This document shows, one piece after another, positions 43,209 to 51,071 of a stretch of 64,000 bases of DNA (position 1 is the stretch's first letter; each line of letters starts with the position of its first letter). Both the position numbers and the translations under genes were made by a program. This stretch comes from Arthrobacter sp. PvP023 (GTDB lineage: Bacteria; Actinomycetota; Actinomycetes; Actinomycetales; Micrococcaceae): positions 4,642,870-4,706,869 of the forward strand of contig NZ_JAFIBI010000001.1 in the NCBI RefSeq assembly GCF_017832975.1. The letters run 5' to 3'. Under the pieces are notes generated by a model. It was not told the origin of the DNA. It saw only the letters and a program-made list of their open reading frames with translations, and searched no databases.

Positions 43209-44794
43209 GCTGCGGCCTCCTGCCCGGCAAGCAGCGCTTCGCCGGTGCTGCGGAGCAGGTTGATGATCGCGCTGATGTCCTCCGGGGTGGCCTCGGCGTT
43301 GAGCAGCGTGAACTTCAGGTAATGCCTGCCGGCCACCTTGGTTCCGGCCACCACCGCGTCGCCCGAGGCAAACACCGCGGCCCGGATGGCCGGGTTAAGC
43401 GTGTCGGCGGAGTCCTCGGCCAGCCGGTTGTCGTCAGCAAGGACCGGACGGTACCGGAAAACCAGCGTGCTCAACTGCGGTTCGGCGGCCAGCTCAAAGT
43501 CCGGATCCGCCGCCAGGGCCTGCCCGGTGCGAGCCGCAAGGTCGATCGCTTCGTCCAGCAGGGCACCCACGGCATCCGCCCCCATGATCCGGAGCGTGAG
43601 CCAGAGCTTCAGCGCGTCAAAGCGCCGCGTGGTCTGGATGCTCTTGTCCACCTGGTTGGGAATGTCCGCCAGCGCGGCGCTCTCCGGATTGAGGTAGTCC
43701 GCATAGTAGGTCACGTGCTGCAGCGTGGCCCGGTCCCGGACCAGCAGGGCACTGGAGCTGACGGGCTGGAAGAAGGTCTTGTGGAAGTCCACGGTGACCG
43801 AGTCGGCCAGGCCGATTCCGTCCAGCCGGTGCCCGTAGCGGCCGGAGACCATGAGCCCGCCGCCGTAGGCGGCGTCCACGTGGAACCACGCCCCGTACGC
43901 CCTGGCGAGGGCTGCCAGCTCCGAGAGCGGATCCACCGCGCCGAAATCGGTTGTTCCGGCGGTTCCCACCACGGCCATCGGCACCAGGCCGGCGTCGGTA
44001 GCCTGCGCCAGTGCGGCCGCCAGCGCGGCCGGGTCCATCCGGTGGTCAGGTCCGTACGCGACCGGCACGACGGCGTCGTACCCCAGTCCCAGCATGGACA
44101 CCGATTTCCGGATGCTGAAGTGGCTGTCCTCCGAGGCGAAGACCCGCAGCTTGTCCAGGAGGCCCGGCAGCCGCAGGGAATCATTCCCGGGCAGCTTCCG
44201 CAGTCCGGCGACAGCGTGGTTGCGGGCAATAAGCAGCGCCTGGAAGTTGGACTGGCTACCGCCGGACGTGAACACACCGTCCGCTGTGCCGCCGAGGGAC
44301 AGCCGCTCCGCGGTCCAGTCGATGAGGCGGCGCTCGATCATGGTGGCGCCGGCGCTCTGGTCCCAGGTGTCCATGGAGGAATTCACGGCGGACAGGATGC
44401 TCTCTCCCACCAGCGCCGGGATGACCACGGGGCAGTTCAGGTGGGCCGCGTACTTCGCGTCGTGGAAGTAGACGGCATCCTTCAGGTAGACCTCTTCAAG
44501 TTCAGCCAGCGCGGCAGCGGTGTCCGGCAACGGTGCGCCCAGGTCGACGGCGGCGACGCGTTCCCTGAGTTCGCGGGGTCCGACGCCGGTGAACGGTTTG
44601 GTGGTCCGCTCCAGTTTGGTGGCCACGGCGGTGACGCCCTGGAGGACCTGGGCCACGTAGCGCGGCGCATTGCGGGAGTTGAACAGGTGGTTGGTGGCGG
44701 CGAGGGCGAGCTCCACCCGGGAGCCGAAGTCGTGCCCGGCAGTCGGGGAGGGGAAGCCCGGGGGTTTTTGGTCCACAGGGGGCAACAGCGTCAC
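43205..44794 (-). CDS. desA: PLP-dependent lysine decarboxylase, DesA-like
   Basis: The 529-aa group II pyridoxal-phosphate decarboxylase resembles DesA and diaminobutyrate decarboxylases. Visible features are HLNCPVVIPALVGE, GVFTSGGSQSNFQAL, the PLP aspartate in WFHVDAAYGGG and the Schiff-base Lys339 in VDFHKTFFQPVSS. In this operon lysine to cadaverine is the expected reaction. It is the first gene, 42 bp downstream of tandem DtxR-type iron boxes. Confidence 0.92.
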   Translation of the reverse strand: MTLLPPVDQKPPGFPSPTAGHDFGSRVELALAATNHLFNSRNAPRYVAQVLQGVTAVATKLERTTKPFTGVGPRELRERVAAVDLGAPLPDTAAALAELEEVYLKDAVYFHDAKYAAHLNCPVVIPALVGESILSAVNSSMDTWDQSAGATMIERRLIDWTAERLSLGGTADGVFTSGGSQSNFQALLIARNHAVAGLRKLPGNDSLRLPGLLDKLRVFASEDSHFSIRKSVSMLGLGYDAVVPVAYGPDHRMDPAALAAALAQATDAGLVPMAVVGTAGTTDFGAVDPLSELAALARAYGAWFHVDAAYGGGLMVSGRYGHRLDGIGLADSVTVDFHKTFFQPVSSSALLVRDRATLQHVTYYADYLNPESAALADIPNQVDKSIQTTRRFDALKLWLTLRIMGADAVGALLDEAIDLAARTGQALAADPDFELAAEPQLSTLVFRYRPVLADDNRLAEDSADTLNPAIRAAVFASGDAVVAGTKVAGRHYLKFTLLNAEATPEDISAIINLLRSTGEALLAGQEAAA

Positions 44795-44835
44795 AAGGTT
44801 TTCCTTTGGTAGGCGTTTGGCGGCGCGCTAACGTA

Positions 44836-44863
44836 GCAAGGCAAGCCTTACTTAGGTAAACCT
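44836..44863 (-). promoter_or_regulatory. tandem DtxR/IdeR-type iron boxes of the siderophore operon
   Basis: Two adjacent inverted repeats lie upstream of desA. Box 1 (44836-44854) reads on the reverse strand TAAGTAAGGCTTGCCTTGC and matches the DtxR consensus TTAGGTTAGGCTAACCTAA at about 12 of 19 positions. Box 2 (44854-44863) is AGGTAAACCT. Their centres are 15 bp apart. A TTGACT -35-like box lies just upstream (44867-44872, reverse strand), so iron-loaded regulator would cover the promoter. Confidence 0.8.
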
Positions 44864-44977
44864 TTTAGTCAAACTTTTGTGAGCTAATTATTAAATTGGC
44901 GGTTTTCCGGGGTGTTTGAGGCTCAATGGGGCGTCATTGACTGTTCCCGATGCCGCGGTTAAGGCAGAATTTGCCGC

Positions 44978-45409
44978 CTAATGCGTGGCGGCGGCTGCTG
45001 ACTTGCGGCGGCACAGCAGCGTCCAGCGGTTGCCGGCGTCCTCCTTGGCGTAGGAAAACTGGTCCAGGGCAACCTTGGCGAGGGCAAGTCCGCGGCCGCT
45101 CCCGGACATGTCGTCCGGCAGTTCGGCCGCCGACAGGTCGATGCCGGCGGGCCGGGCATTGTCCGTGAATTCGGCATACAGCCGCTCCGGTTCGCACTCA
45201 ACTGCCAGGACGAACCGCACGGGATCCGTGCTGGCCGGCTGCGAGTGCTCGATGATGTTTGACGCCACCTCAATGAGCGCAGTCTCGAACCGGATACGGT
45301 CCATGGGCTCGATTCCGGGTTCGCCCGCCCAGACTTCCTCCAGCAGCTCATGGATCAGCTCCAGGCTTTCGGGAACCGCGGCGGCCCGCAGGCCGAACTG
45401 GCTGCTCAT
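44978..45409 (-). CDS. RsbW-like anti-sigma/serine kinase ATPase-domain protein
   Basis: The 143-aa GHKL ATPase-fold protein (HATPase_c_2 type) has the N-box FETALIEVASNIIEH, a DNARPAGID G1-like motif and a GRGLALAKVALDQF G2-like loop. Family members phosphorylate a STAS partner and bind either it or a target. The start is the ATG at 45409, sharing one base with the STAS stop; a TTG one codon earlier is also possible. It is the last gene of the four-gene operon with the phosphatase, glycosyltransferase and STAS protein. Confidence 0.85.
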   Translation of the reverse strand: MSSQFGLRAAAVPESLELIHELLEEVWAGEPGIEPMDRIRFETALIEVASNIIEHSQPASTDPVRFVLAVECEPERLYAEFTDNARPAGIDLSAAELPDDMSGSGRGLALAKVALDQFSYAKEDAGNRWTLLCRRKSAAAATH

Positions 45410-45738
45410 CAATAGGCCCCGTCCACCGAGGCGACCGGCTGCAGCACCTTGTTCAGGTTGGTCATTTCCAGGACCGCCGTGATCTGCGCTGTCGGGTTGG
45501 CCAGCCGGAGGTCACCGCCGGCCTGCCGCGTCTTTTTCAGCCCGGTAATCAGCGCGCCCAGGCCGGACGAGTCAATGAAATCGGTGCCGGCCAGGTCAAC
45601 CACCAGCCGGACCGTGCCGTCGCTGATGAGCGCGTCAATGTTGGCGCCGAGGTGCGGCGCGGAGACCATGTTGAGTCGGCCCACGGGACGGATCACGCCC
45701 ACTCCGTTGGCCAGGGTCTCGTTGGTGAATTCGATCAT
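45409..45738 (-). CDS. STAS-domain anti-sigma-factor antagonist-like protein
   Basis: This 109-aa single-domain STAS protein resembles SpoIIAA/RsbV. The phosphorylation loop IDSSGLGALI (DSSGLG at residues 56-61) and the LVVDLAGTDF strand before it are intact, so it should be phosphorylated by an RsbW-like kinase and reset by a SpoIIE-type phosphatase; both are encoded in the same operon. Its ATG overlaps the glycosyltransferase stop by 4 bp. Confidence 0.9.
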   Translation of the reverse strand: MIEFTNETLANGVGVIRPVGRLNMVSAPHLGANIDALISDGTVRLVVDLAGTDFIDSSGLGALITGLKKTRQAGGDLRLANPTAQITAVLEMTNLNKVLQPVASVDGAY

Positions 45739-47705
45739 TGACTTACCTCTTTCTTCTTGTTGCTGTCCAGCCAAGCATCGTAGCCGGGGTATCGCACAGC
45801 CTCGATGACCACGCTGAAGATCAGCAGGTCGAAGGCTATCCACACAAAGTTGACGGAGCTGCCCAGGACGTCGCCCTGGCCCAGCAGCAGGCGGATCACG
45901 CCCACAGCGGCAGCCAGGACAAGGACAGTCATGGCAATCAGCTGCGGGCGGACCAGGTGCCATGGCAGCCGGTTGCGTTCCTGCAGCGTCTTGGGGGTGA
46001 CCCGGAAGTCCAGGTCCCGGCCCAGGAACACGTTCCCGAACGCGGACGTGACGGACTTGATCCAGGTGGGGAATAGGGCCAGGGAATACTGCTGGCCACG
46101 CCACGTCTTCACGCCGCGCCCCACCACCAGGAAAAGGATCTGGTTCACCACCAGGAACGGGATGAGCCGGAGGAAGAACTCGTTACTCAGCGACTGCACC
46201 GGCAGGATCCCCAGCGTGAGGTAGATGACGGGGGCGGCGATGTAGGCCACCGCGGCGAACCCGGCAAGATAGCTCCACATGGTTGCCAGGTACATCAGCC
46301 GCTGGGCCACGCTCAGGCCTTTTTGCAGCAGCGGATTCTCCCGGAACATAACCTGCATGGTGCCCTGCGCCCACCGGAGCCGCTGCGTGAGCATCGAATC
46401 GAGGTCCTCGGGGGCCAGCCCGTCGGCCAGCTTTTCGTGGTGGTAGGCCGATTCCCAGCCGAGGGAATGCAGCCGCATGCACGTGGCCATGTCCTCGGTA
46501 ACGGAGATGGTGGCCAGCGGCATCACGGCCTGCGCCTCGCCGGCCTTCTCGGCGTTGACGGATTCGATCAGGACGCGGACGGTTTCCACCGCTCCCAGCG
46601 GAGACCAGTCGCGCTGGGAGAGCCTGTCCAGCGCAACGTCGTCGATGACCGCAAGGGAGCCGTCGACGTCGATCGTCCGGGACAACCCCTCGATCGAGTT
46701 CAGCTCGGCGTGCAGGGCCGCGAAATCTTCAGCAACGAGGTTCCGGGCCACGGTGTCCACACGTTCCTGGAACCGGTAGGTGACGTCGGCGATGCTTTGG
46801 CCGTCACTGAGCTCACGGCGGACCTGCCGCAGGTCGGTCGCCACGGTGGTCAGCGCCCCAGCCAGCCGTTCCTGCCCGGGACCAAGCTGCCGCCTCGCCT
46901 TGGCCACCACCTTGTCCGCCGTCCGAAGCGCCTTGTTCAGCGCCAGCTCGGTTTCCGAGACGTAGCGCATCACGCCCAGCTGCATCAGGGCTTCTCGGCG
47001 GATGATCGCGTTGGAGCCGCAGAAGAACGCAGCATTCCACCCGTCCTTGCCCTGCTGGATGGGCCCGTAGAACAGCGGCGCCTGGCTGCCCAGCGGATCA
47101 TTGGGCGGGACATTTACAAACACCTGGGGCGTCTGGACCAGCGCCATCCTGCGGTCGTTGAAATAGCCCAGGGTGTGGTCCAGGATCCTGGGGTCCGGGA
47201 CCTGGTCGGCGTCAAGGATCAGCATGAACTCGCCGTCGGTGGCGAGGAGCGCATTGTTCAGGTTGCCGGCCTTCGCATGGCGCGGGCGGTTGGCCCAGTC
47301 CTCGGACCGGGTGATCCAGCCGATGCCTTCCGCTTCCGCGATGGCCCGCAGCTCGGCGCGGTTGCCGTCATCGAGGATCCAGGTCCGGTGCGGGTACTCG
47401 ATGTTCTTCGCCGCCCGGGCCGTTCCCATTACAAGGTCAAACGGCTCGTTGTAGGTGGTGATGAACACGTCCACGGTCAGGCCCGGGGGCGGCGGTGGCG
47501 GCGTGTCCCGCTGCCGGTAACGCCACATGGTGACGCCGAACAGCAGGGAGTCCACCAGGGAGTATGTCTCGGCCAGGACCAGAGGAACCGCGATCCACCA
47601 TGCCTCCCAGTTGATCGACACCATCCAGCGCCAAATGATGTAGTTCAGGCCCAGGATGGCCGTGGCCAGGACAATCAGCCTGATGGCCAGCTGGCGCGGG
47701 GTCAT
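45735..47705 (-). CDS. cellulose-synthase-like GT2 glycosyltransferase with internal insertion
   Basis: The 656-aa processive family-2 glycosyltransferase has two N-terminal helices, a catalytic domain and about five C-terminal helices. The catalytic motifs are DDG (112-114), DAD (165-167), TED (403-405) and QRLRW (441-445). About 150 residues (246-397), largely helical and charged, are inserted between the FFCGSNAIIRREAL segment and TED. BcsA-type enzymes have only a few residues there. No C-terminal PilZ domain is seen, so cyclic-di-GMP control is unlikely. It is encoded between the SpoIIE-type phosphatase and the STAS gene with 4-bp overlaps on both sides. The polymer is unknown. Confidence 0.9.
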   Translation of the reverse strand: MTPRQLAIRLIVLATAILGLNYIIWRWMVSINWEAWWIAVPLVLAETYSLVDSLLFGVTMWRYRQRDTPPPPPPGLTVDVFITTYNEPFDLVMGTARAAKNIEYPHRTWILDDGNRAELRAIAEAEGIGWITRSEDWANRPRHAKAGNLNNALLATDGEFMLILDADQVPDPRILDHTLGYFNDRRMALVQTPQVFVNVPPNDPLGSQAPLFYGPIQQGKDGWNAAFFCGSNAIIRREALMQLGVMRYVSETELALNKALRTADKVVAKARRQLGPGQERLAGALTTVATDLRQVRRELSDGQSIADVTYRFQERVDTVARNLVAEDFAALHAELNSIEGLSRTIDVDGSLAVIDDVALDRLSQRDWSPLGAVETVRVLIESVNAEKAGEAQAVMPLATISVTEDMATCMRLHSLGWESAYHHEKLADGLAPEDLDSMLTQRLRWAQGTMQVMFRENPLLQKGLSVAQRLMYLATMWSYLAGFAAVAYIAAPVIYLTLGILPVQSLSNEFFLRLIPFLVVNQILFLVVGRGVKTWRGQQYSLALFPTWIKSVTSAFGNVFLGRDLDFRVTPKTLQERNRLPWHLVRPQLIAMTVLVLAAAVGVIRLLLGQGDVLGSSVNFVWIAFDLLIFSVVIEAVRYPGYDAWLDSNKKKEVSQ

Positions 47706-48934
47706 GGTTGCCTCCGTACAACGATTGCGGTTACGTCGTCCACTGCAGTGGCGGCCGAGGCCAGCGCGGCAATGGTGTCCACCAGATCGTTTGGATCAGG
47801 GTGTTCGATGGTCAGCAGGGCAATGTGCTGCAGGGCGTCGGCCGCGCCGCCAAAGAGGTCGAAGAGCCCGTCGGAAAAGATCAGCATCGTTTCGGACGGG
47901 GCCAGCGTGAAGCTTCCCTGGCTCCAGGCGCCGCGCGGCTCGATTCCCAGCGGCAGGTCGGCACCGGCGATCCTGCGGAAGCCGCCGTCGGGCTCCACCA
48001 CCAGGCAGAAACCGTGGCCCGCGTCCGCAAAATCCACCCTGCCGGTGGTTTCCTCGAGATGCGCCAGGAACACCGTGACGAAGATGTTGGTCCGCAGCAG
48101 GTCGCCGGTGACGATCCGGGCCATGCCGGACATCACCTGGTCCAGCCGGTAGCGGCCGTCGCGGTCACGCTCGGTCAGTTCCGATGCAGTCCGCAGTCCC
48201 GCCCGCACGGTGGCGCCCATGATGGCCGCCGCGCTGCCCTTGCCCATCACGTCCGCTACGCCCAGCGCCGTCCCGTAATCCGTCTTGGCCCAGTCATAGT
48301 AGTCCCCGCCGACGCTGCACGACGGCGTGCACGTTGCCGCCAGCTCGTAGCCGGGCATGCGGGGGGTGCGGCCCGGCAGCAGGGCCTCCTGCACTTCCTT
48401 GGCCCGGGCAAGGTCGGTCCGCTCGATCAGTTCAGCCTGCGCCCAGGCTGCGAGCTCTTCGAACAGCTCAAGTTCGTCCGGTTGGAACACCCGGGGCCGG
48501 TCATCGTAGACGCAGAAGGAACCCACCACTTCGCCGTTCCTGTCCACCAGCGGTTCTCCGGCGTAGAAACGTATGTGGGCTTCCCCCGTGACCCCGGGCA
48601 GATTCCGGAACCGCCGGTCCACTGCCGCATTTTCCACGATCAGGCGCTCACCCGTGTCAGCGGTGGTGCTGCAGAAGACCTGGTTGAGCGGGACCTGGCG
48701 CCCGTCAAAGCCGTCGGCGGACTTAAACCACGCGGTGTCGCCGTCGAAGATGGTGATGGTGGCTATTGGGGCCCGGAACATCAACCGCGCCATCCGGGTG
48801 ATGCGGTCGAATCGCTCTTCCGGCGGGGTGCCAACAATGTCCAGTCCGGCCACTGCGCGGGCACGCCTGCTGAGCCGGTCCTGCGGAAGTCCCCATGCTT
48901 CCGGCCCGGATTCCACCACGTCACGCCCCAGCAC
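47702..48934 (-). CDS. GAF-SpoIIE (PP2C) serine phosphatase
   Basis: The 410-aa cytoplasmic protein has an N-terminal GAF sensor (about 45-185; ITIFDGDTAWFKS, FCSTTADTGERLIVENA, GSFCVYDDRPR) and a C-terminal SpoIIE/PP2C domain (about 195-408). Metal-binding acidic residues are in GGDYYDW, LGVADVMGKG and IFSDGLFDLFGG, ending in AVDDVTAIVV. It should dephosphorylate the operon STAS protein in response to a signal bound by GAF. The start is GTG at 48934. It is the first gene of the operon. Confidence 0.9.
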   Translation of the reverse strand: MLGRDVVESGPEAWGLPQDRLSRRARAVAGLDIVGTPPEERFDRITRMARLMFRAPIATITIFDGDTAWFKSADGFDGRQVPLNQVFCSTTADTGERLIVENAAVDRRFRNLPGVTGEAHIRFYAGEPLVDRNGEVVGSFCVYDDRPRVFQPDELELFEELAAWAQAELIERTDLARAKEVQEALLPGRTPRMPGYELAATCTPSCSVGGDYYDWAKTDYGTALGVADVMGKGSAAAIMGATVRAGLRTASELTERDRDGRYRLDQVMSGMARIVTGDLLRTNIFVTVFLAHLEETTGRVDFADAGHGFCLVVEPDGGFRRIAGADLPLGIEPRGAWSQGSFTLAPSETMLIFSDGLFDLFGGAADALQHIALLTIEHPDPNDLVDTIAALASAATAVDDVTAIVVRRQP

Positions 48935-49115
48935 GCCCGGCTGTCCCCCTGGATCCTCGTCGGTTCAGTCAGCCGCCCGGTGAGGATCCGGCTCCGGTGT
49001 GAGACCGGTGGAGCTGGAAAGGCGGACTGTCCTGAGTCAGTCCAACCTTATCTGCCCGGCACGGAAAAGGGCTAAGGCCCGGAGCGAATTGTGAGCCGGG
49101 AACCGCGGTGCGGGG

Positions 49116-49793
49116 TCAGCCGGCCGCGACTTCCTCCTGCGATGGCCCCTCGGGTTCGGTCAGGTGCCGTTGATGGAGTTCCTCGGCGGCCAGTTCGTAC
49201 CACGTGTGCGCGCCGAAGGCGGGGCTGCGGGTGTCCAGGTGCCGGTACAGTGCGTCGGCCAGTTTGCCGAGGGCGTCGTCGGACAACGCCTGGACAGTTG
49301 ATGCGGGATCCAGGTTCCCTTCGAGGTACTCGGACAACTCCAGCCCGTCAATGGTGCGCTGTTCCCCGGCAACTGCCGGACCGCCGTCGATGTCGAACCC
49401 GGAGGTGGCATCAGCATCCAAAAGGGCGTTGATTTCGCCGTCCAGGGTCTCTTCGCCGCCCGCAAGCCCGGCGTGCTCAAGGCAGATGGGAAGTTCCGCG
49501 GGCTCGGCCAGGGTGAGCCGGAACGCTTCGGCGCCGCCGTCGGCCTTGTGGTCGGCGATGTGGCGCAGGTACATCAGGACCTCGGGGTCCAGATGGGAGG
49601 CTTTGTGGAGGTCGACGGTAATGTCCTGCTCCGGCGAGAGCCTGCGCCCGCGGCGCATGATGTGCAGCAGCACGGGGTAATTCGACTGAGTCAGGCATCC
49701 GGCGACTTCCAGAGTCACCCGTCCGGGATCAACATCCACACGGACCAGCACACGCAGCTTATGGTTCAAGGGTTCTCCCAATGAGACGTCCAA
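49116..49793 (-). CDS. protein with N-terminal STAS-like fold, unknown function
   Basis: The 225-aa soluble protein's first 100 residues (LRVLVRVDVDPGRVTLEVAG, ITVDLHKASHLDPEVLMYL) follow the strand/helix rhythm of a STAS domain but lack the DSSG serine motif. The rest is acidic and unassigned. The start is TTG at 49793; another TTG at 49769, with GGGAGAA close upstream, is possible. It lies just upstream of the phosphatase-GT2 operon on the same strand and divergent from the GAF-ANTAR gene, so a signalling role is likely but unproven. Confidence 0.65.
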   Translation of the reverse strand: MDVSLGEPLNHKLRVLVRVDVDPGRVTLEVAGCLTQSNYPVLLHIMRRGRRLSPEQDITVDLHKASHLDPEVLMYLRHIADHKADGGAEAFRLTLAEPAELPICLEHAGLAGGEETLDGEINALLDADATSGFDIDGGPAVAGEQRTIDGLELSEYLEGNLDPASTVQALSDDALGKLADALYRHLDTRSPAFGAHTWYELAAEELHQRHLTEPEGPSQEEVAAG

Positions 49794-49898
49794 GAGCCAG
49801 CTTCATAACTCACCTAAACCATACGAAATTGTTGCCCGCGCCACAAGCTGACCTTTCGGCCAGAGTCCCACGGCCTCGCCCGGATCTAGACTTGAGAT

Positions 49899-50636
49899 AT
49901 GGACGAGATCACGCTGGACACATCAGTGGCGGGACAGGTGCAGGATCTGGTCATCAACAGCCAGGACGTCAACAGATTCCTGGCGGAGTTCTGTGAGCTT
50001 TCCGCCGACTCCCTCTCACGCACCCTGGGCCAGGACGTTTCCTGCGCTGTCACCCTGAACCGACACCACCGGACCACCACGGCGGCCTGGAGCAACCCGG
50101 AGGCACGCCTCTTCGACGAGATCCAGCAGAACTATGGCGACGGACCCTGCCTCCACGCGATGTCCACGGGTACCACGGTGCTGGTCCGGGATACCCGCGC
50201 TGACTCGCGGTGGCCGGAATACGGCCTCGCAGTTGCCTCACTGGGGCAGTTGAGCATGCTGGGCGTCCCCCTCACCCTGGACTCCGGCGCTTCCGCGGCG
50301 CTGAACGTGTTCGCTCCGGCCCCGGACGTCTTTAGGACTGCCGCGATTCAGAAGGCTGAGCTCTTCGCTTTGCAGGCAGAGAAGGCGCTTCGCCTCGCGG
50401 TAAGGATCAGCGTCCAGCAACAACTGGCTGAGGACCTGCGCTCCGCCATGGAGTCCCGCACGGCAATAGACCTCGCGGCCGGGATCATCATGGGCCAGAA
50501 CAGGTGCTCGCAGTCAGAAGCGATGGCCATCCTCACCAAGGCTTCCAGCGGCCGGAACTTGAAACTCCGGGTCGTGGCGGAAAAGCTCGTGCAATCATTC
50601 ACCCCCGGGTCGCCCTCCACGCACTTCGAGGGATAG
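49899..50636 (+). CDS. GAF-ANTAR RNA-binding antitermination regulator
   Basis: The 245-aa protein has an N-terminal GAF domain (about 15-165; YGDGPCLHAMSTGTTVLVRD, SMLGVPLTLDSG) and a C-terminal ANTAR domain (about 175-235). In the ANTAR domain, RTAIDLAAGIIMGQNRCS and AMAILTKASSGRNLKL hold the conserved alanines and aromatic/basic pattern. ANTAR proteins bind paired hairpins in nascent RNA and suppress termination. It starts immediately after an AGATATG, perhaps leaderless. The 105 bp between it and the STAS-like gene hold both promoters. Confidence 0.9.
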   Translation: MDEITLDTSVAGQVQDLVINSQDVNRFLAEFCELSADSLSRTLGQDVSCAVTLNRHHRTTTAAWSNPEARLFDEIQQNYGDGPCLHAMSTGTTVLVRDTRADSRWPEYGLAVASLGQLSMLGVPLTLDSGASAALNVFAPAPDVFRTAAIQKAELFALQAEKALRLAVRISVQQQLAEDLRSAMESRTAIDLAAGIIMGQNRCSQSEAMAILTKASSGRNLKLRVVAEKLVQSFTPGSPSTHFEG

Positions 50637-50669
50637 GCAGCGGGACCACCGGCCGCATTCCCGGGAATT

Positions 50670-50723
50670 GCCGCACTCCGAGGAAGCGCCGCACTCCTAG
50701 GAAGCGCCGCACTCCTAGGAAGC
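50670..50723. repeat. 18-bp tandem repeat, three units
   Basis: Three units of GCCGCACTCCTAGGAAGC lie head to tail; the first has G in place of T at the eleventh position. They lie between convergent genes, and the third unit supplies the TAG stop of the GNAT gene. Confidence 0.85.
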
Positions 50724-51071
50724 GGTAACGGGGTCCGTGGGCGGCTGCTCGGGCCAGTCGATGAACTGGCCGTAGGCGTCGTGCTTCTTCAGGTAGCCGT
50801 AAATGAAGGGGCAATGCGGGATGATCCGTTTGCCGGCGGACACCACGTCATCGAGGGCGAAATGCGCCAGCACCTTTGCCAGGCCCTGCCCCTTGAACTC
50901 TTCCGCCGTGTCGGTGTGGATGAAGTCCACGTGCCCTGGTCTGTCCACGAAACGCGACTGGACCGCCAGCTTCCCGCCGACACGCAGCTCGTAGCGGTGA
51001 AGGGCATCATTCCGGGTGGTGGTGACGTCCGGGCTGAACGTGTCTTCAGTGGATACCGTGTTCTCCGTCAT
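50715..51071 (-). CDS. small GNAT-fold N-acetyltransferase (YidJ/NATD1-like)
   Basis: The 118-aa protein has the short Gcn5-related pattern RYELRVGGKLAVQSRF, VDFIHTDTAEEFKGQGLAKVL (acetyl-CoA loop GQGLA) and IIPHCPFIYGYLKKH. The ORF continues to 51185, but the ATG at 51071 overlaps the acyltransferase stop by 4 bp and begins the family sequence after a short acidic leader. The acceptor substrate is unknown. The stop codon lies in the last unit of an 18-bp tandem repeat. Confidence 0.87.
   Translation of the reverse strand: MTENTVSTEDTFSPDVTTTRNDALHRYELRVGGKLAVQSRFVDRPGHVDFIHTDTAEEFKGQGLAKVLAHFALDDVVSAGKRIIPHCPFIYGYLKKHDAYGQFIDWPEQPPTDPVTAS

Noticed and set aside
43178..44812. 544-aa forward frame opposite desA
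   Set aside because: It is an antisense shadow with valine/glycine/arginine bias; desA has the PLP lysine motif.
46323..49075. Forward frames of 609 and 455 aa opposite the GT2 and phosphatase genes
   Set aside because: They are shadows; the reverse-strand genes have complete motifs and overlapping starts and stops.
50670..50723. Possible CRISPR array
   Set aside because: Three 18-bp units are contiguous with no spacers, so this is a simple tandem repeat.
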